Below, one piece after another: positions 41,341 to 50,708 of a DNA stretch of 64,000 bases (the stretch's first letter is position 1; each line of letters opens with the position of its first letter). The notes below the pieces were generated by a model, which made no database searches, had not been told where the DNA came from, and saw nothing but the letters and a program-made list of their open reading frames with translations. Source of the stretch: RHKX01 sp963820055 (GTDB taxonomy: Bacteria; Actinomycetota; Thermoleophilia; Solirubrobacterales; 70-9); the NCBI GenBank assembly GCA_963820055.1, contig CAWFYJ010000003.1:930001-994000 (forward strand). Reading direction: 5' to 3'. Position numbers and translations under genes: made by a program.

Positions 41341-41793
41341 ATGAAGACGTTCCTGTTGGCGACCGCCGCAAGCCTGCTCGCGACCCTCGTCGTCCTCGCC
41401 CCCTCCGGTGCCGCCGCAAACGGCCCCGCCGCCGGGCCGCCCGACACGACCCCTCCCGACCCGTTCATCCGGGCGCGGTCGCGCCAGGACATCCATGACG
41501 TCTTCAAGCACGGCATCCAGACGACCTGCGGGACCGAAGACGACGAGCGCCCGGTGACCTGCCGGATGACCGCCGTCCGCAAGGGGCGGGTGCTCGCCGT
41601 CGGGACCGGCCACATCGAGCGGCCCTACAACCGCTGGCACTTCGCCCTGCACCTCAGCAATCCGGACGAGCGCCGGCTTCGCCACGCCAATCTGCCGGTC
41701 GCGATCAAGCTGTTTCTCCGCGTCACCGACGAAGCCGGCAACGTCGGCACGGACCGGAAGCAGATCAGGCTGGTCGGCGACCTCTACGGGTAG
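41341..41793 (+). CDS. Secreted protein of unknown function
   Basis: 150 residues with a clear signal peptide (about 5-24, L-L-A-T-A-A-S-L-L-A-T-L-V-V-L-A, cut after A-A-A). The mature domain has two cysteines (C-G-T-E-D-D-E-R-P-V-T-C) likely forming a disulfide and a beta-rich pattern ending G-T-D-R-K-Q-I-R-L-V-G-D. Family not recognised. AGGAG lies 6 nt before ATG 41341. Confidence 0.7.
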   Translation: MKTFLLATAASLLATLVVLAPSGAAANGPAAGPPDTTPPDPFIRARSRQDIHDVFKHGIQTTCGTEDDERPVTCRMTAVRKGRVLAVGTGHIERPYNRWHFALHLSNPDERRLRHANLPVAIKLFLRVTDEAGNVGTDRKQIRLVGDLYG

Positions 41794-41808
41794 CGCCGGG
41801 AGCCGGGA

Positions 41809-42381
41809 TCAGAGGCCCAGCTCGCGGACCCCGCGCTCGTCCCACCCGAGGTGGTGGGCGACCTCGTGGCGGACGGTCCGCCTGACCTGGGCGCGGAGCA
41901 GCTCCGGGTCGTGGCCGAAGTCCCGTTCGAGCGTGTCCTGGTAGACGACGATGTGGTCGGGGTAGGTGTCGCGGGCGACCGTGGCGCCGATGTAGTGGCC
42001 GTAGGCGTGGAACTCATGACCGCGGTTGGACACGGTCACGGGCGTCGTCCGCAGCACCTCGCGGAACTCCTCGGGCAGCTCGTCGAGCGCCTCCATGACC
42101 AGCTCGTCGAACTCGCTCGGCGGCCGGTCGGGAGGCGGCAGCGAAGCGAGGATGTCGGTCCGCTCCTCGAGCCGCCGGAACTCGTGCTCGGGCATCTCGT
42201 CCCCGGCGAGCTTCGTCGTCACCCAGCCGGTCAGGAAGATGATCGCGGCCGCCACTCCGAAGATCGTCAGCAGGCCGCCGACGCCGTCAAGCGAAGGCGG
42301 CTTCAGGAAGAACCAGAAGAGCGTCCCGACGAGGGCGGTGAGCGCCGCCGCTCGCAGTGGTGGCCCGAAGACGTCCTTCAC
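41809..42381 (-). CDS. Metallopeptidase family protein with N-terminal membrane segments
   Basis: 190 residues. Two hydrophobic helices (about 8-28 and 33-55) precede a small zincin-like domain (COG3824 type) with V-R-H-E-V-A-H-H-L-G-W near 175, an H-E-x-x-H-H zinc site, and H-I-V-V-Y-Q-D-T-L-E-R. Most relatives are soluble and about 120 residues; the membrane extension is unusual. Substrate unknown. It converges on the secreted gene with a 15-nt gap. Confidence 0.8.
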   Translation of the reverse strand: MKDVFGPPLRAAALTALVGTLFWFFLKPPSLDGVGGLLTIFGVAAAIIFLTGWVTTKLAGDEMPEHEFRRLEERTDILASLPPPDRPPSEFDELVMEALDELPEEFREVLRTTPVTVSNRGHEFHAYGHYIGATVARDTYPDHIVVYQDTLERDFGHDPELLRAQVRRTVRHEVAHHLGWDERGVRELGL

Positions 42382-42408
42382 GACCGGGAGGTTAGAGATG
42401 GCTGCGGG

Positions 42409-42675
42409 TCACCCGAAACCCTGAGCCACCCTGACGACGACGAAGACGAGGCCGGCGACGCCGAGCGCCCTGCGGAAGCCGTTGACGCCGTGAGCCGCCT
42501 CCTCGTAGGCCCAGACCGTCAGCCCGACGTAGAAGATCGCGCGGGCCACACCGTCGGCGGTCGAGCCGTCTTCGAGAAGGAACCCGGCGACGGCCGCAAC
42601 GAGCGCGACGATCAACGGCGGATTGGGGGCCTGGGCGACGACGTATCCGTTGACCTCGAGATCGGTTCGCGCCAC
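42409..42675 (-). CDS. Small hypothetical membrane protein
   Basis: 88 residues with three hydrophobic stretches (around 19-35, 43-58 and 71-87) and the acidic link E-D-G-S-T-A-D-G. No known family. It lies 27 nt upstream of the metallopeptidase gene on the same strand, so the two may be co-transcribed. Confidence 0.62.
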   Translation of the reverse strand: MARTDLEVNGYVVAQAPNPPLIVALVAAVAGFLLEDGSTADGVARAIFYVGLTVWAYEEAAHGVNGFRRALGVAGLVFVVVRVAQGFG

Positions 42676-42799
42676 ACACCGATGGTAGTCGCGCCCCGGT
42701 CCCAGCTTGGTTCGGCCGATTCAGGTCGTCGCGAAGAAGACCTCGAAGTGCTCGGGCGGCAAGGACACGTTCCAGCCGATGCCCCCCGTCTGAGCGCGG

Positions 42800-43570
42800 T
42801 CAGCGCAGAGCGCCCAAGTCCTCGTCGCTCAACTCGATGTCGAGAGCGGCGAGGTTTTCCCGGAGATGCTCGACCGAGAGCGTTCCCGGGATCGGCGCGA
42901 CGCATGGCGAGCGTCGGAGCAGCCAGGCGAGCCTGATCTGATTCGGCGTCGCCTCGTGACGCTCGGCGATCTCCCGAAGGACGTCCTCGTCGCCGCCGGC
43001 AAGGGGAAAGAACGGGACGAAGGCGATCCCCTCCGACTCGCAGTGGTCGATCACGTCGTCGTGCTTGCGCTCGCCGAGTCCGTACTCGTTCTGGACGGCC
43101 GCGACCGGCAGCACCGAGCGCGCTGCTTCGATCTGCTCGACCGACACCTCGGAGACGCCGACGTTCCTGATCGTGCCGGCCTCGACGTATTCGCCGACGA
43201 GTTCCATCGTCGCCTCGATCGACTCGCCGGGCTGAGCCCGATGCAGGTACCAGAGGTCGATGGCGTCGGTCCGCAGTCGCCTGAGGCTCTCCTCGATCTC
43301 GGCGCGCAGCGTGTCGGGCTCGTTCGAGCGATACCCACCCTTGGTGGCGATCGTGACCCCCTCGGGAGCGGGCGACCACGTCGCGCCGATCGTGCGCTCA
43401 CTGTCACCGTCGGTATAGAGGTAAGCCGTATCGATGAAGTCGAGTCCGGCGTCGATCGCCGCATGGAGAAAGGAGCGGTTCGCCTCGCTGTCGGTGAGGC
43501 GGTTGGTGCCGAGCCCGACGCGGGTGACGGTCAGGTCTCCGATCGCAATGGTCCTGTTGATCGATGTCAT
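42800..43570 (-). CDS. Aldo/keto reductase
   Basis: 256 residues of the AKR barrel: G-L-G-T-N-R-L near 20, catalytic D-T-A-Y-L-Y near 45 (Asp, Tyr), T-K-G-G-Y near 76 (Lys), L-H-R-A-Q near 109 (His), and the NADPH loop I-P-G-T-L-S near 229. Substrate not evident. It is somewhat short at the C-terminus. The next frame just downstream (to TGA 42721) continues with protein-like sequence (G-G-I-G-W-N-V-S-L-P-P-E-H-F), so an indel may have truncated the gene. ATG 43570. Confidence 0.86.
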   Translation of the reverse strand: MTSINRTIAIGDLTVTRVGLGTNRLTDSEANRSFLHAAIDAGLDFIDTAYLYTDGDSERTIGATWSPAPEGVTIATKGGYRSNEPDTLRAEIEESLRRLRTDAIDLWYLHRAQPGESIEATMELVGEYVEAGTIRNVGVSEVSVEQIEAARSVLPVAAVQNEYGLGERKHDDVIDHCESEGIAFVPFFPLAGGDEDVLREIAERHEATPNQIRLAWLLRRSPCVAPIPGTLSVEHLRENLAALDIELSDEDLGALR

Positions 43571-43706
43571 GGGTCTCCGGGTTCCCTGCGGGCGGGCGGC
43601 AAAACAACCATCGGGTCCGTCCAGTTTGTATATAACCCTTGAAGAAAGGCACTCGCTGGAGCGGTGATCCGGCGGAACTCGCCACCTGACAAGGGGAGAA
43701 GACACG

Positions 43707-44423
43707 ATGAGGAAGCTTTTGATCTTCGGAGTCGCGGCAATCGCTGCGCTCGCGTTCGCGGGCAACGCCCAGGCGGCTACGTCGACCTCGGTTTCGGTGT
43801 ACGACGACGTCCAGTTCGGCGGCACCGGCTTCTTCGTCGCCTTCGGTCAGGTCTTCTCCCGGAAGGACTCGTGCTCGGCCAATCGCAAGGTCAAGCTCGT
43901 CGCGAAGAAGAACGGCAAGGAGAAGGTGCTGGATGTCGGCAGGAGCAGCGCCGATGGCGCGATCTCGGGCGGCTACCTGAGCGACCGCGCCGCCGGTGCC
44001 GCCCTCCGCTTCGTCGCGCCGAAGACGACGAGGTGCGACAGCGCCTCGGCGGGAGTTGTGGAGGAAATGCGGTCGCTTGCCCCCCAGAAGCGGAAGGCGA
44101 CCGGCACGGCCGTGGCCGTCCTCGGAGCGAACGGCGACAAGCAGAACGGGGCCTTCGCCGGCTTGATCCTGCTCAGCCAGGGAAGCGGCAAGCTTCGCGG
44201 AATGCCGGTCCCCAAGTGCTTCGCCGATCGCAGGGTCTCCCTCTACGGCGACGGCAAGGTGCTCGACCACGGCAAGACTTCGCGGAACGGCACATGGGCC
44301 CAGCACCTGACCCTCTCCGAATCCCGGTCGATCTCCGAGTACAAGGTGAAGGTCGGGAAGGCGACGGCGCCCGACGGCACGAAGTGCGCCCCGGGAAGCA
44401 CGACGTTCTCAATCTCGGGCTGA
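43707..44423 (+). CDS. Secreted protein with two Cx3RxVxL domains
   Basis: 238 residues with a signal peptide (about 5-23, ending A-Q-A-A). Two copies of one domain follow: C-S-A-N-R-K-V-K-L then G-R-S-S-A-D-G-A-I-S near 57-88, and C-F-A-D-R-R-V-S-L then G-K-T-S-R-N-G-T-W near 173-203, each with further cysteines. The protein at 39893 has one such domain. Function unknown; extracellular matrix or surface structures are possible. GGGGAGA lies 7 nt before ATG 43707. Confidence 0.72.
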   Translation: MRKLLIFGVAAIAALAFAGNAQAATSTSVSVYDDVQFGGTGFFVAFGQVFSRKDSCSANRKVKLVAKKNGKEKVLDVGRSSADGAISGGYLSDRAAGAALRFVAPKTTRCDSASAGVVEEMRSLAPQKRKATGTAVAVLGANGDKQNGAFAGLILLSQGSGKLRGMPVPKCFADRRVSLYGDGKVLDHGKTSRNGTWAQHLTLSESRSISEYKVKVGKATAPDGTKCAPGSTTFSISG

Positions 44424-44427
44424 GCGG

Positions 44428-45465
44428 CTAGCCGGCCGCCGGCGGTACCGCGGAGGCGCCGGGGTGGCCGCGGCGCGCGGCTTCCGCGGCCGCGCGCTCG
44501 AGGCCGCCGTGCTCGAGGGCGGCGGTCGGCGACTCGCCCTTCCAGACCACCCCTCCTCGACGGCGGCGGACGACCGCCCGCATCGACCCGCCGAGGTGCT
44601 CGAGGGCGCCGGCGACGTTGCGCCGCTCCCGCGGCAGCGGGACGGGCAGCACGTGGGATGCACCGCGCGGGGCGGTCCCCTCGATCTCGACGATCCAGCG
44701 GGCGCTGCGGCCGCGGAGGAGCCAGCGCTCGTCACTGACGTCGGCGACGACCGGTGATGTGACCGGGTTGCCGAGTCGCAATCGCTCGCCCGACGGAAGG
44801 GCGACGACGATCGCGGTGACCTCCGTTCGCAGCGGACCCGAATGGATCTCGCCGCCTGCGAAGGCGACGCACACCCGCTCGTCCTCGAACCCCTGCGCCT
44901 GCCCCCACCACCAGGCGTCGGGAAAGCCGCCCCTCCCCCAGTTCTTCTCGGCGTAGACCTGCCAGCCGCTCAGATCCCACGTATCGCCGCCGACGTACGC
45001 GACTCCCTCGGCGCGCCCGCCGAGCAGCCAGGGATGCCAGTACTGGTTCAGCGCCGGCACCGACTGGAACCAGCTCGAACCTCCGAACGGCCCGCGCCCC
45101 CAGGGCCTACCGTCGGCGACGGTTACGTCGAGACGGGCGTCTTCGCCGAGGTCGACGCGGAGGCGGCCGGCCGTGCCGTCGAAGGCGTCGCCGGCTCGGG
45201 CGCCGAGCCGGTCCCCGTCGGCGGAGCCCTCCGGGTGCTCGACGGCGCGCAGGAAACCCGTCGGATGGGTCGCGAGGCCGAGCGTCGACCAGTAGCCGTC
45301 GTCGGCACGGTTGACACCGCAGAGGGCGATCAGGACGCGGCCGTCCCCGCGGGGAGCCGTGAAGCGCCAGAAGTAGCCCTCCATCCGCACCCCCGGATGG
45401 GCGGCGAGCTGATCGCCCCAGGGCAGGTCAGCGCCGGTCCCCCGATATCGATCGATCAGACCCAC
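44428..45465 (-). CDS. Tocopherol cyclase-like protein
   Basis: 345 residues. The region W-Q-V-Y-A-E-K-N-W-G-R-G-G-F-P then W-W-W-G-Q-A-Q-G near 165-190 and the N-terminal M-E-G-Y-F-W-R-F match the tocopherol cyclase-like family (PF14249), a calycin-type fold related to carotenoid hydratases. Plants and cyanobacteria use it to close the chromanol ring; in actinobacteria the role is unknown and no quinone or tocopherol gene is near. No membrane segment or signal peptide. Confidence 0.8.
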   Translation of the reverse strand: MGLIDRYRGTGADLPWGDQLAAHPGVRMEGYFWRFTAPRGDGRVLIALCGVNRADDGYWSTLGLATHPTGFLRAVEHPEGSADGDRLGARAGDAFDGTAGRLRVDLGEDARLDVTVADGRPWGRGPFGGSSWFQSVPALNQYWHPWLLGGRAEGVAYVGGDTWDLSGWQVYAEKNWGRGGFPDAWWWGQAQGFEDERVCVAFAGGEIHSGPLRTEVTAIVVALPSGERLRLGNPVTSPVVADVSDERWLLRGRSARWIVEIEGTAPRGASHVLPVPLPRERRNVAGALEHLGGSMRAVVRRRRGGVVWKGESPTAALEHGGLERAAAEAARRGHPGASAVPPAAG

Positions 45466-45585
45466 GGGCTCAGTCTGCCCGATCGGCTAGGGCCCGGGCA
45501 GCAGCCCTAGGGCCGCGGGTGCGGGAATGAAACGTCCCGTATCGGGTAGTGCCCGGTGATACCCAATCTGAAGGAGCGCCACCGA

Positions 45586-45912
45586 ATGGCACAGACGAAG
45601 GCAGACCGAAGCGCCGCGGCCAAGAAGGCCGCGGCCACGCGCAAGCGGAATGAAGCGAAGAAGCAGGCCGAGGCGAGCGCCCGAGGCAAGAAGGCCGCAG
45701 CCACCCGCAAGGGCAAGCAGGCGGCATCGAACGCACGCAGCAGCAAGGCGACGGCCTCCCGGCAGGGCAAGGCCGCAAAGGCGGGCGCTGCCGACACCAA
45801 GGACGCCGCCGGCTCGACGGTGAACAACCTCGTGTCGGCCGCGAAGTCGGCTGGTGATGCCGCGCTCGAGGCCGGCAAGTCGGTGGCCTCGAAGGTTCGC
45901 GGGGGCCGCTGA
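45586..45912 (+). CDS. Lys/Ala-rich histone H1-like small protein
   Basis: 108 residues. The first 70 are repeated A-A-x-K-K-A/T-R-K-x units (A-A-A-K-K-A-A-A-T-R-K-R, K-K-A-A-A-T-R-K-G-K-Q), like eukaryotic H1 tails and bacterial Hc1/HupS-type extensions; the C-terminal 35 form an amphipathic helix (V-N-N-L-V-S-A-A-K-S-A). Likely DNA- or RNA-binding; no globular domain. AAGGAG lies 10 nt before ATG 45586. A GGGTAG box at 45544 has only a poor -35. Confidence 0.72.
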   Translation: MAQTKADRSAAAKKAAATRKRNEAKKQAEASARGKKAAATRKGKQAASNARSSKATASRQGKAAKAGAADTKDAAGSTVNNLVSAAKSAGDAALEAGKSVASKVRGGR

Positions 45913-45932
45913 CCGAAGCGGATCGCAGCAGC

Positions 45933-45958
45933 GGCGGCGGGACGACTCCGTCGCCGCG
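45933..45958. terminator. Hairpin after the histone-like gene
   Basis: GC-rich imperfect hairpin (GCGGCGGGACG / CGTCGCCGC with one bulge, 5-nt loop), 21 nt after the stop. Confidence 0.35.
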
Positions 45959-45983
45959 CCGGCGATCCCCAGTGACCCGGTCC

Positions 45984-46571
45984 CTAGCTCCCGTAGGGGT
46001 CGCGCGGCGAACGATCATCCGAGAGCGTCTCCCGCGAACGGGTGACGAGAATCTCGATCGCGTCGGCGAGGTGGATCTCGGCGATGTTGTAGTCGCCGCG
46101 CTCGACCCGGAGCTTGTGCGCCTCGAGCAGGACGTCGGCGTGGGTGTGCCCCGCCGGCGGCTCGAAGCGATACGAGGCGAGCTCGATCAGCAGCCCGAGT
46201 GGATCCTTGAAGTAGATCGAGTCCATGAAGCCGCGGTCCTTGACGCCGCTGTGCTCGATCCCGCGCTCGTCGAGGCGCTCGACCGCCTGCCGGAACGTCG
46301 CCTGCGACACCGCGAACGCGAGGTGATGGACGCAGCCCGGATCCATCGGCGTCCGCTCGCCGTCGCCGGTCCGCTCCTCGTTGGTGAAGATCGTGATCAG
46401 CCGGCCGTCGCCCGGATCGAAGTAGAGATGGCTCTCCGCCTCGTTGTCGAGGTTGGGTTGCTCGAACACGAACGGCATCCCGAGCACGCCCTCCCAGAAG
46501 TCAATCGATGTCTGCCGGTCGGTGCCGGTCAGCGTGATGTGGTGGACGCCCTGGCTCTGGAGCTTGCGCAT
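45984..46571 (-). CDS. VOC (glyoxalase/ring-cleavage dioxygenase) family protein
   Basis: 195 residues with two beta-alpha-beta3 halves: V-H-H-I-T-L-T-G-T-D near 11, F-W-E-G-V-L-G-M-P, Y-F-D-P-G-D-G-R near 52, and in the second half V-H-H-L-A-F-A-V near 82 and Y-F-K-D-P-L-G-L-L-I-E near 127 (candidate metal His and Glu). The family includes glyoxalase I and extradiol dioxygenases; neither can be assigned. Stand-alone gene. Confidence 0.86.
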   Translation of the reverse strand: MRKLQSQGVHHITLTGTDRQTSIDFWEGVLGMPFVFEQPNLDNEAESHLYFDPGDGRLITIFTNEERTGDGERTPMDPGCVHHLAFAVSQATFRQAVERLDERGIEHSGVKDRGFMDSIYFKDPLGLLIELASYRFEPPAGHTHADVLLEAHKLRVERGDYNIAEIHLADAIEILVTRSRETLSDDRSPRDPYGS

Positions 46572-46657
46572 GGCTGAAACCTAACGACCCCGGCGCTCGG
46601 CCACTGACCCGACTCGAGTGACGCGAGATCTCTCGCCGCGGTCTACGCTCATCTCTC

Positions 46658-49223
46658 GTGCTCGTCCGGGCAGCCCTGACAACGCTTGCGGCAACCGCAT
46701 CGATCCTCGCATCGACCGCGCTGGACGCTCCCGATCCGGCTGCGGCGGCGCGGACGTACTCCTACGACACGCCGGTGCTGAAGACGTCGCCCTGGCCGGC
46801 GATGCGTCGCGACCGCCGCAACACGGGTTCCTCGCCGATCCGCGCGAAGCTCGACCCGAACGCGAGCCCGTGGAAGTTCCGGACCGGCAAGGGCGTCTTC
46901 TCGACCCCGGTCATCGACGGCCACGACACCGCCTACTTCGGGTCGGCCGATCGCAACTTCTACGCGGTCGGCCGCGACGGTGACATGCGCTGGAAGCTCC
47001 GGACCGGCGAGATCATCGACTCGGCCGGCACCCTGGGCGCCCCCGATCCGCAAGCCGGCGGCCCGACGCTCACCTTCGGCTCCGCGGACGAGCACATCTA
47101 CCGCCTTCGCGACCCCGAGCGCCGCGACCTCAGCCCGCCGGCAGCGGATCGTCTGGCGGTTCAAGACGTTCAAGCCGCCGCAAGGCGGGCAGATCGTCAA
47201 CTGGTGGGAGGGCAACGTCGTGATCGGCCCCGGCGGGACCCTCTATGCGGGCAACACCGGCGGTGGGATGTACGCGATCAGCCCCCAGGGCGACGAGCTC
47301 TGGAACGCCCCGACCGGTAACTCGGTCTGGTCCGCGGCCGCGATCGACGACGCCGGGCGGGTCTTCTTCGGCTCGGTTGACGCCTTCCTCTACGGCATTG
47401 ACTCCGCGGGCTCGCCGCTCTGGAACCGACTGACGATCGGCTTCAACGCGTCCTCGGCCGCGATCGGCAGCGACGGCACGGTCTACATCGGCTCCTTCGA
47501 TCACGACCTCTACGCGCTCGACCCGGCGACCGGCGCCGTCAAGTGGAAGTTCGAGACGGGCGACCACATCTATCCGTCGGCGGCGCTCGAGGAGAACGCG
47601 AGCGGGGAGACGACCGCGATCTACACGGCCTCCGCGGACGGCTCGATCTACAAGCTCGACACCGACGGCAACCTGATCTGGCGCTACGACACCGGTGCTC
47701 CGATCCGATCCTCGCCGGTCCTCGGGCACGCGCCGAAGGGCGAGTCGGGCCGGATCCTCTACGTCGGTTCCTCCGACGGTTCGCTCTACGCGATCGACAC
47801 CGCCGACGGTACCCGCCGCTGGTCCTACGACACGACCCCGCGCGGGCCGGTTCTGCATGACCGGAACGACCTCAACTCCAGCCCGGCTCTCGGTCGCAGC
47901 GGGATCTGGATCGGCGGCGAGTCCGGCTACCTCTACCACGTGCCCTACGACTACTGCCTGGGCCCCGGCCGTACCGACGACCGCTGCAACGACGACCCGG
48001 GCGAGAAGTTCGGCGACGAGGTGACCCGGACGATGCCGGTGACCGCCGGCGGCACGACCGAGCCCGGGGGCTACTCGCGGCGCCTGCCGACCGCGACGAC
48101 GATCACCTCCCGCCTGGTCGTTCGCCGCAACGGTGAGACGCGCGACGTCCGGATGGTCCCCTCTCCGGATGCGAAGTCGCTCGTCGCGAGCGTCAAGCCG
48201 GCGTTCCCGTTCGACGCACAGCTGTCCGCCGACGGTCGCGACCTCCACATCGTGCCTCGCGGGTTCCTTCGCGCCGACACCCGCTACAGGATCGACCTCG
48301 CCGGCGACTACACCGGCGACGGCAGCGGATCGTTCTCCGATCGGATCGAATTCCGGACCCGGAAGCGAAATGCCGCGAAGCTGCCGCTTCGCACCGGTCC
48401 GAATCGCGTCGGCGCCTTCAACCTGCGGCGCCTGTCGCTGCCGCTGCCATCGCTGTTGCCCTCGGTGAACCAGATCGGCTTCGACAGCTACGACTGGATC
48501 GCGGGCACGCTCGACCGCACCAACAACGGCGATCGCGGGCGACTCCTCCTCTGGGTGATCGGCTCCCGCGAGCGCGGTGGTCGCCGGGTGGCCGACCCCG
48601 CGAGCGAGTTCGCGTTCCCGCTGACCGGCCGCTACGTCGGCGACTCGGTGATCCTCGACCAGCGCAGCTTCTCCCTGTTGTTCACGTTCGGCCGGGTGCC
48701 GCTCGAGGAGCTCGGGTTCCGCGGCAGCCTCGACCCCTCGCGGACGATGCGACCGGGCGCATCGGTCTACGGCGAGGTCGACTGTCCCGCGGTCCCCAAC
48801 CTCGGCCCGCTTCTGATCGTCGCCGGGCTCTGCAACACCGAGAACAAGCTGATCGCGTCCGGCACCTACCTGACGAGTGGCTACCACGGCCCGGCCAACC
48901 GGCGCCCCGACGGCGTCGGCATCGGCGACGTCGCGCTGAACCGGCCGACGGCGACGACGGACGGATCGGTCTCGGTCGACCTCCGGCTCGCCGAAGGAGC
49001 CGACCTCGGCGCCGATCAACACACGGCCGACGTGATGTTGGTCGACCCGGCCTCGGGCAGACCGCTGCCGCTCGACTACAACGGGTTGACCACGCTGCGG
49101 AAGAGCGGCGGACGGATCACCGGAATCGATCTCCGCCTTCCGGCCGGAACCGAGCTACCCGCAAAGCTGCGGGCCTACGTGATCGCCGACGTCTTCCCGA
49201 TCGGCACCCGCACTCTCCGCTGA
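46658..49223 (+). CDS. Secreted PQQ-like beta-propeller protein, with an apparent frameshift near residue 160
   Basis: About 855 residues after correction. A signal peptide (about 4-22) is followed by five or more W-x-F/Y-x-T-G-x propeller repeats (W-K-F-R-T-G-K, W-K-L-R-T-G-E, W-K-F-E-T-G-D, W-R-Y-D-T-G-A, W-S-Y-D-T), then a beta-rich C-terminal domain of about 400 residues with no recognised family. The reading frames join at about 47132-47146: removing one C gives L-S-P-R-Q-R-I-V-W-R-F. BamB/PQQ dehydrogenase-like propellers bind proteins or cofactors. TACGCT 8 nt before GTG 46658 suggests a leaderless mRNA. Confidence 0.8.
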
Positions 49224-49238
49224 GCGCGGCCGCGCCGC

Positions 49239-50609
49239 CTACTTGGCGACGCGGATCAGCTTCTTGTTGACGAACTCGTCCATCCCGTACTTGCCCATCT
49301 CGCGGCCGAAGCCGGAGCGCTTGACGCCGCCGAACGGAAGCTCGGCGCCGTCGAGGCCGACGCCGTTGACGAACACCATGCCGGTGTCGAGCTTGTCGGC
49401 GATGCGAATGGCCTGGTCGGGATCGTCGGTGAACACGTAGGAGCCGAGCCCGAACGGGGTGTCGTTGGCGACCTCGATCGCCTCCTCCTCGGAGCTGACC
49501 CTGTAGACGCTCGCGACAGGTCCGAAGAACTCCTCGCGGTAGGCGTCGTTGTCGGGGGTGATGCCGGTCAGCACCGTGCTCGGGAAGTAGTTGTCCTTCC
49601 GCTCCCCGCCGACGGCGACCTCGGCCCCCTGGGCGATCGCCCGGTCGAGCTGGTCCTGGAGGCGCTCGGCGGCGGTCGTCGACGAGAGCGGGCCGATCTC
49701 GGCGTCCTCCGACGTCGGGTCGGCGGGCTCAGCGGCCGACATCTGCTCCGTGAACTTCGCGAGGAAGTCGTCGTAGAGCTCGTCGGCGACGATGAACCGC
49801 TTCGCCGCGTTGCACGACTGGCCCGTGTTGTCGAGGCGGGCGCCGACCGCGGCCTCGACGGCCTCGTCGAGATCGTCGGTGCCGAGCAGGATGAACGGAT
49901 CAGAACCGCCGAGCTCGAGCACGACCTTCTTGAGGTTGCGCCCGGCGATCTCGGCGACGGCAGCGCCGGCGCGCTCGGAGCCGGTCAACGACACGGCGCG
50001 GACGCGCGGGTCGGCGATCACGTCGGCGATCTGGTCGTTCGTGGCGAGGATCGTCTGGTACGCGCCGGCCGGGAACCCGGCGTCGTCGTACATCTGCTGG
50101 ATCGCCGCGGCCGACTCCGGGCACTGCGGGGCGGGCTTGAGCAGGATCGTGTTGCCGACGATCAGGTTCGGACCCGCGAAGCGAGCCACCTGGTAGTAGG
50201 GGAAGTTCCAGGGCATGATCCCGAGCAGCGGGCCCATCGAGGTCCGGCGGATCAGCGCGCTGCCTTCACCGGCGAGGAGGTCGATCGGCTCGTCGGCCAG
50301 GAACTCCTCGGCGTTGTCGGCGTAGTAGCCGTAGATGTCGCCGCAGAAGTCGACCTCGGCGAGGGCCTGCTCCATCGGCTTGCCCATCTCCTTGACGGCG
50401 ATGGCAGCCAGCGTCTCGCGGCGCTCGAGGTGCATGTCGGCGACCTTCTGGATCATCGCCGCACGCTCGGCGACGGTGGTCGACTGCGACCACGTCCGGT
50501 GCGCCTCGTCGGCGCTGCCGATCGCGGAGTCGAGCTCCTGGTCGGAGATCTCCGGGTACTCCTGGACCTTCTCCCCGGTGGCCGGGTTGACGACTGCGTA
50601 GCTGCTCAT
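49239..50609 (-). CDS. NAD(P)-dependent aldehyde dehydrogenase (succinate-semialdehyde type)
   Basis: 456 residues. P-W-N-F-P-Y-Y near 130, L-E-L-G-G-S-D near 228 (catalytic Glu), G-Q-S-C near 262 (catalytic Cys) and the C-terminal P-F-G-G-V-K-R-S-G-F-G-R-E identify the aldehyde dehydrogenase superfamily; overall it is most like GabD-type enzymes. Its substrate could be succinate semialdehyde or another small aldehyde. ATG 50609; a GGGTAG element at 50673-50678 on the minus strand lacks a clear -35 box. Confidence 0.92.
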   Translation of the reverse strand: MSSYAVVNPATGEKVQEYPEISDQELDSAIGSADEAHRTWSQSTTVAERAAMIQKVADMHLERRETLAAIAVKEMGKPMEQALAEVDFCGDIYGYYADNAEEFLADEPIDLLAGEGSALIRRTSMGPLLGIMPWNFPYYQVARFAGPNLIVGNTILLKPAPQCPESAAAIQQMYDDAGFPAGAYQTILATNDQIADVIADPRVRAVSLTGSERAGAAVAEIAGRNLKKVVLELGGSDPFILLGTDDLDEAVEAAVGARLDNTGQSCNAAKRFIVADELYDDFLAKFTEQMSAAEPADPTSEDAEIGPLSSTTAAERLQDQLDRAIAQGAEVAVGGERKDNYFPSTVLTGITPDNDAYREEFFGPVASVYRVSSEEEAIEVANDTPFGLGSYVFTDDPDQAIRIADKLDTGMVFVNGVGLDGAELPFGGVKRSGFGREMGKYGMDEFVNKKLIRVAK

Positions 50610-50708
50610 CTTGCTCTCCTCGTGGTGCTGGTCGAAATGCGGCTCGACGCATTTTCGGGGTGCACACCGCAGGCTACCCGCTGAGTGTTGCGACCATAGG
50701 GTGACCGC

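Noticed and set aside
45525..45549. GAAT-N15-GGGTAG upstream of the histone-like gene.
   Set aside because: The -35 does not fit GNTT and the spacing to the start is long; left out of the regulon list.
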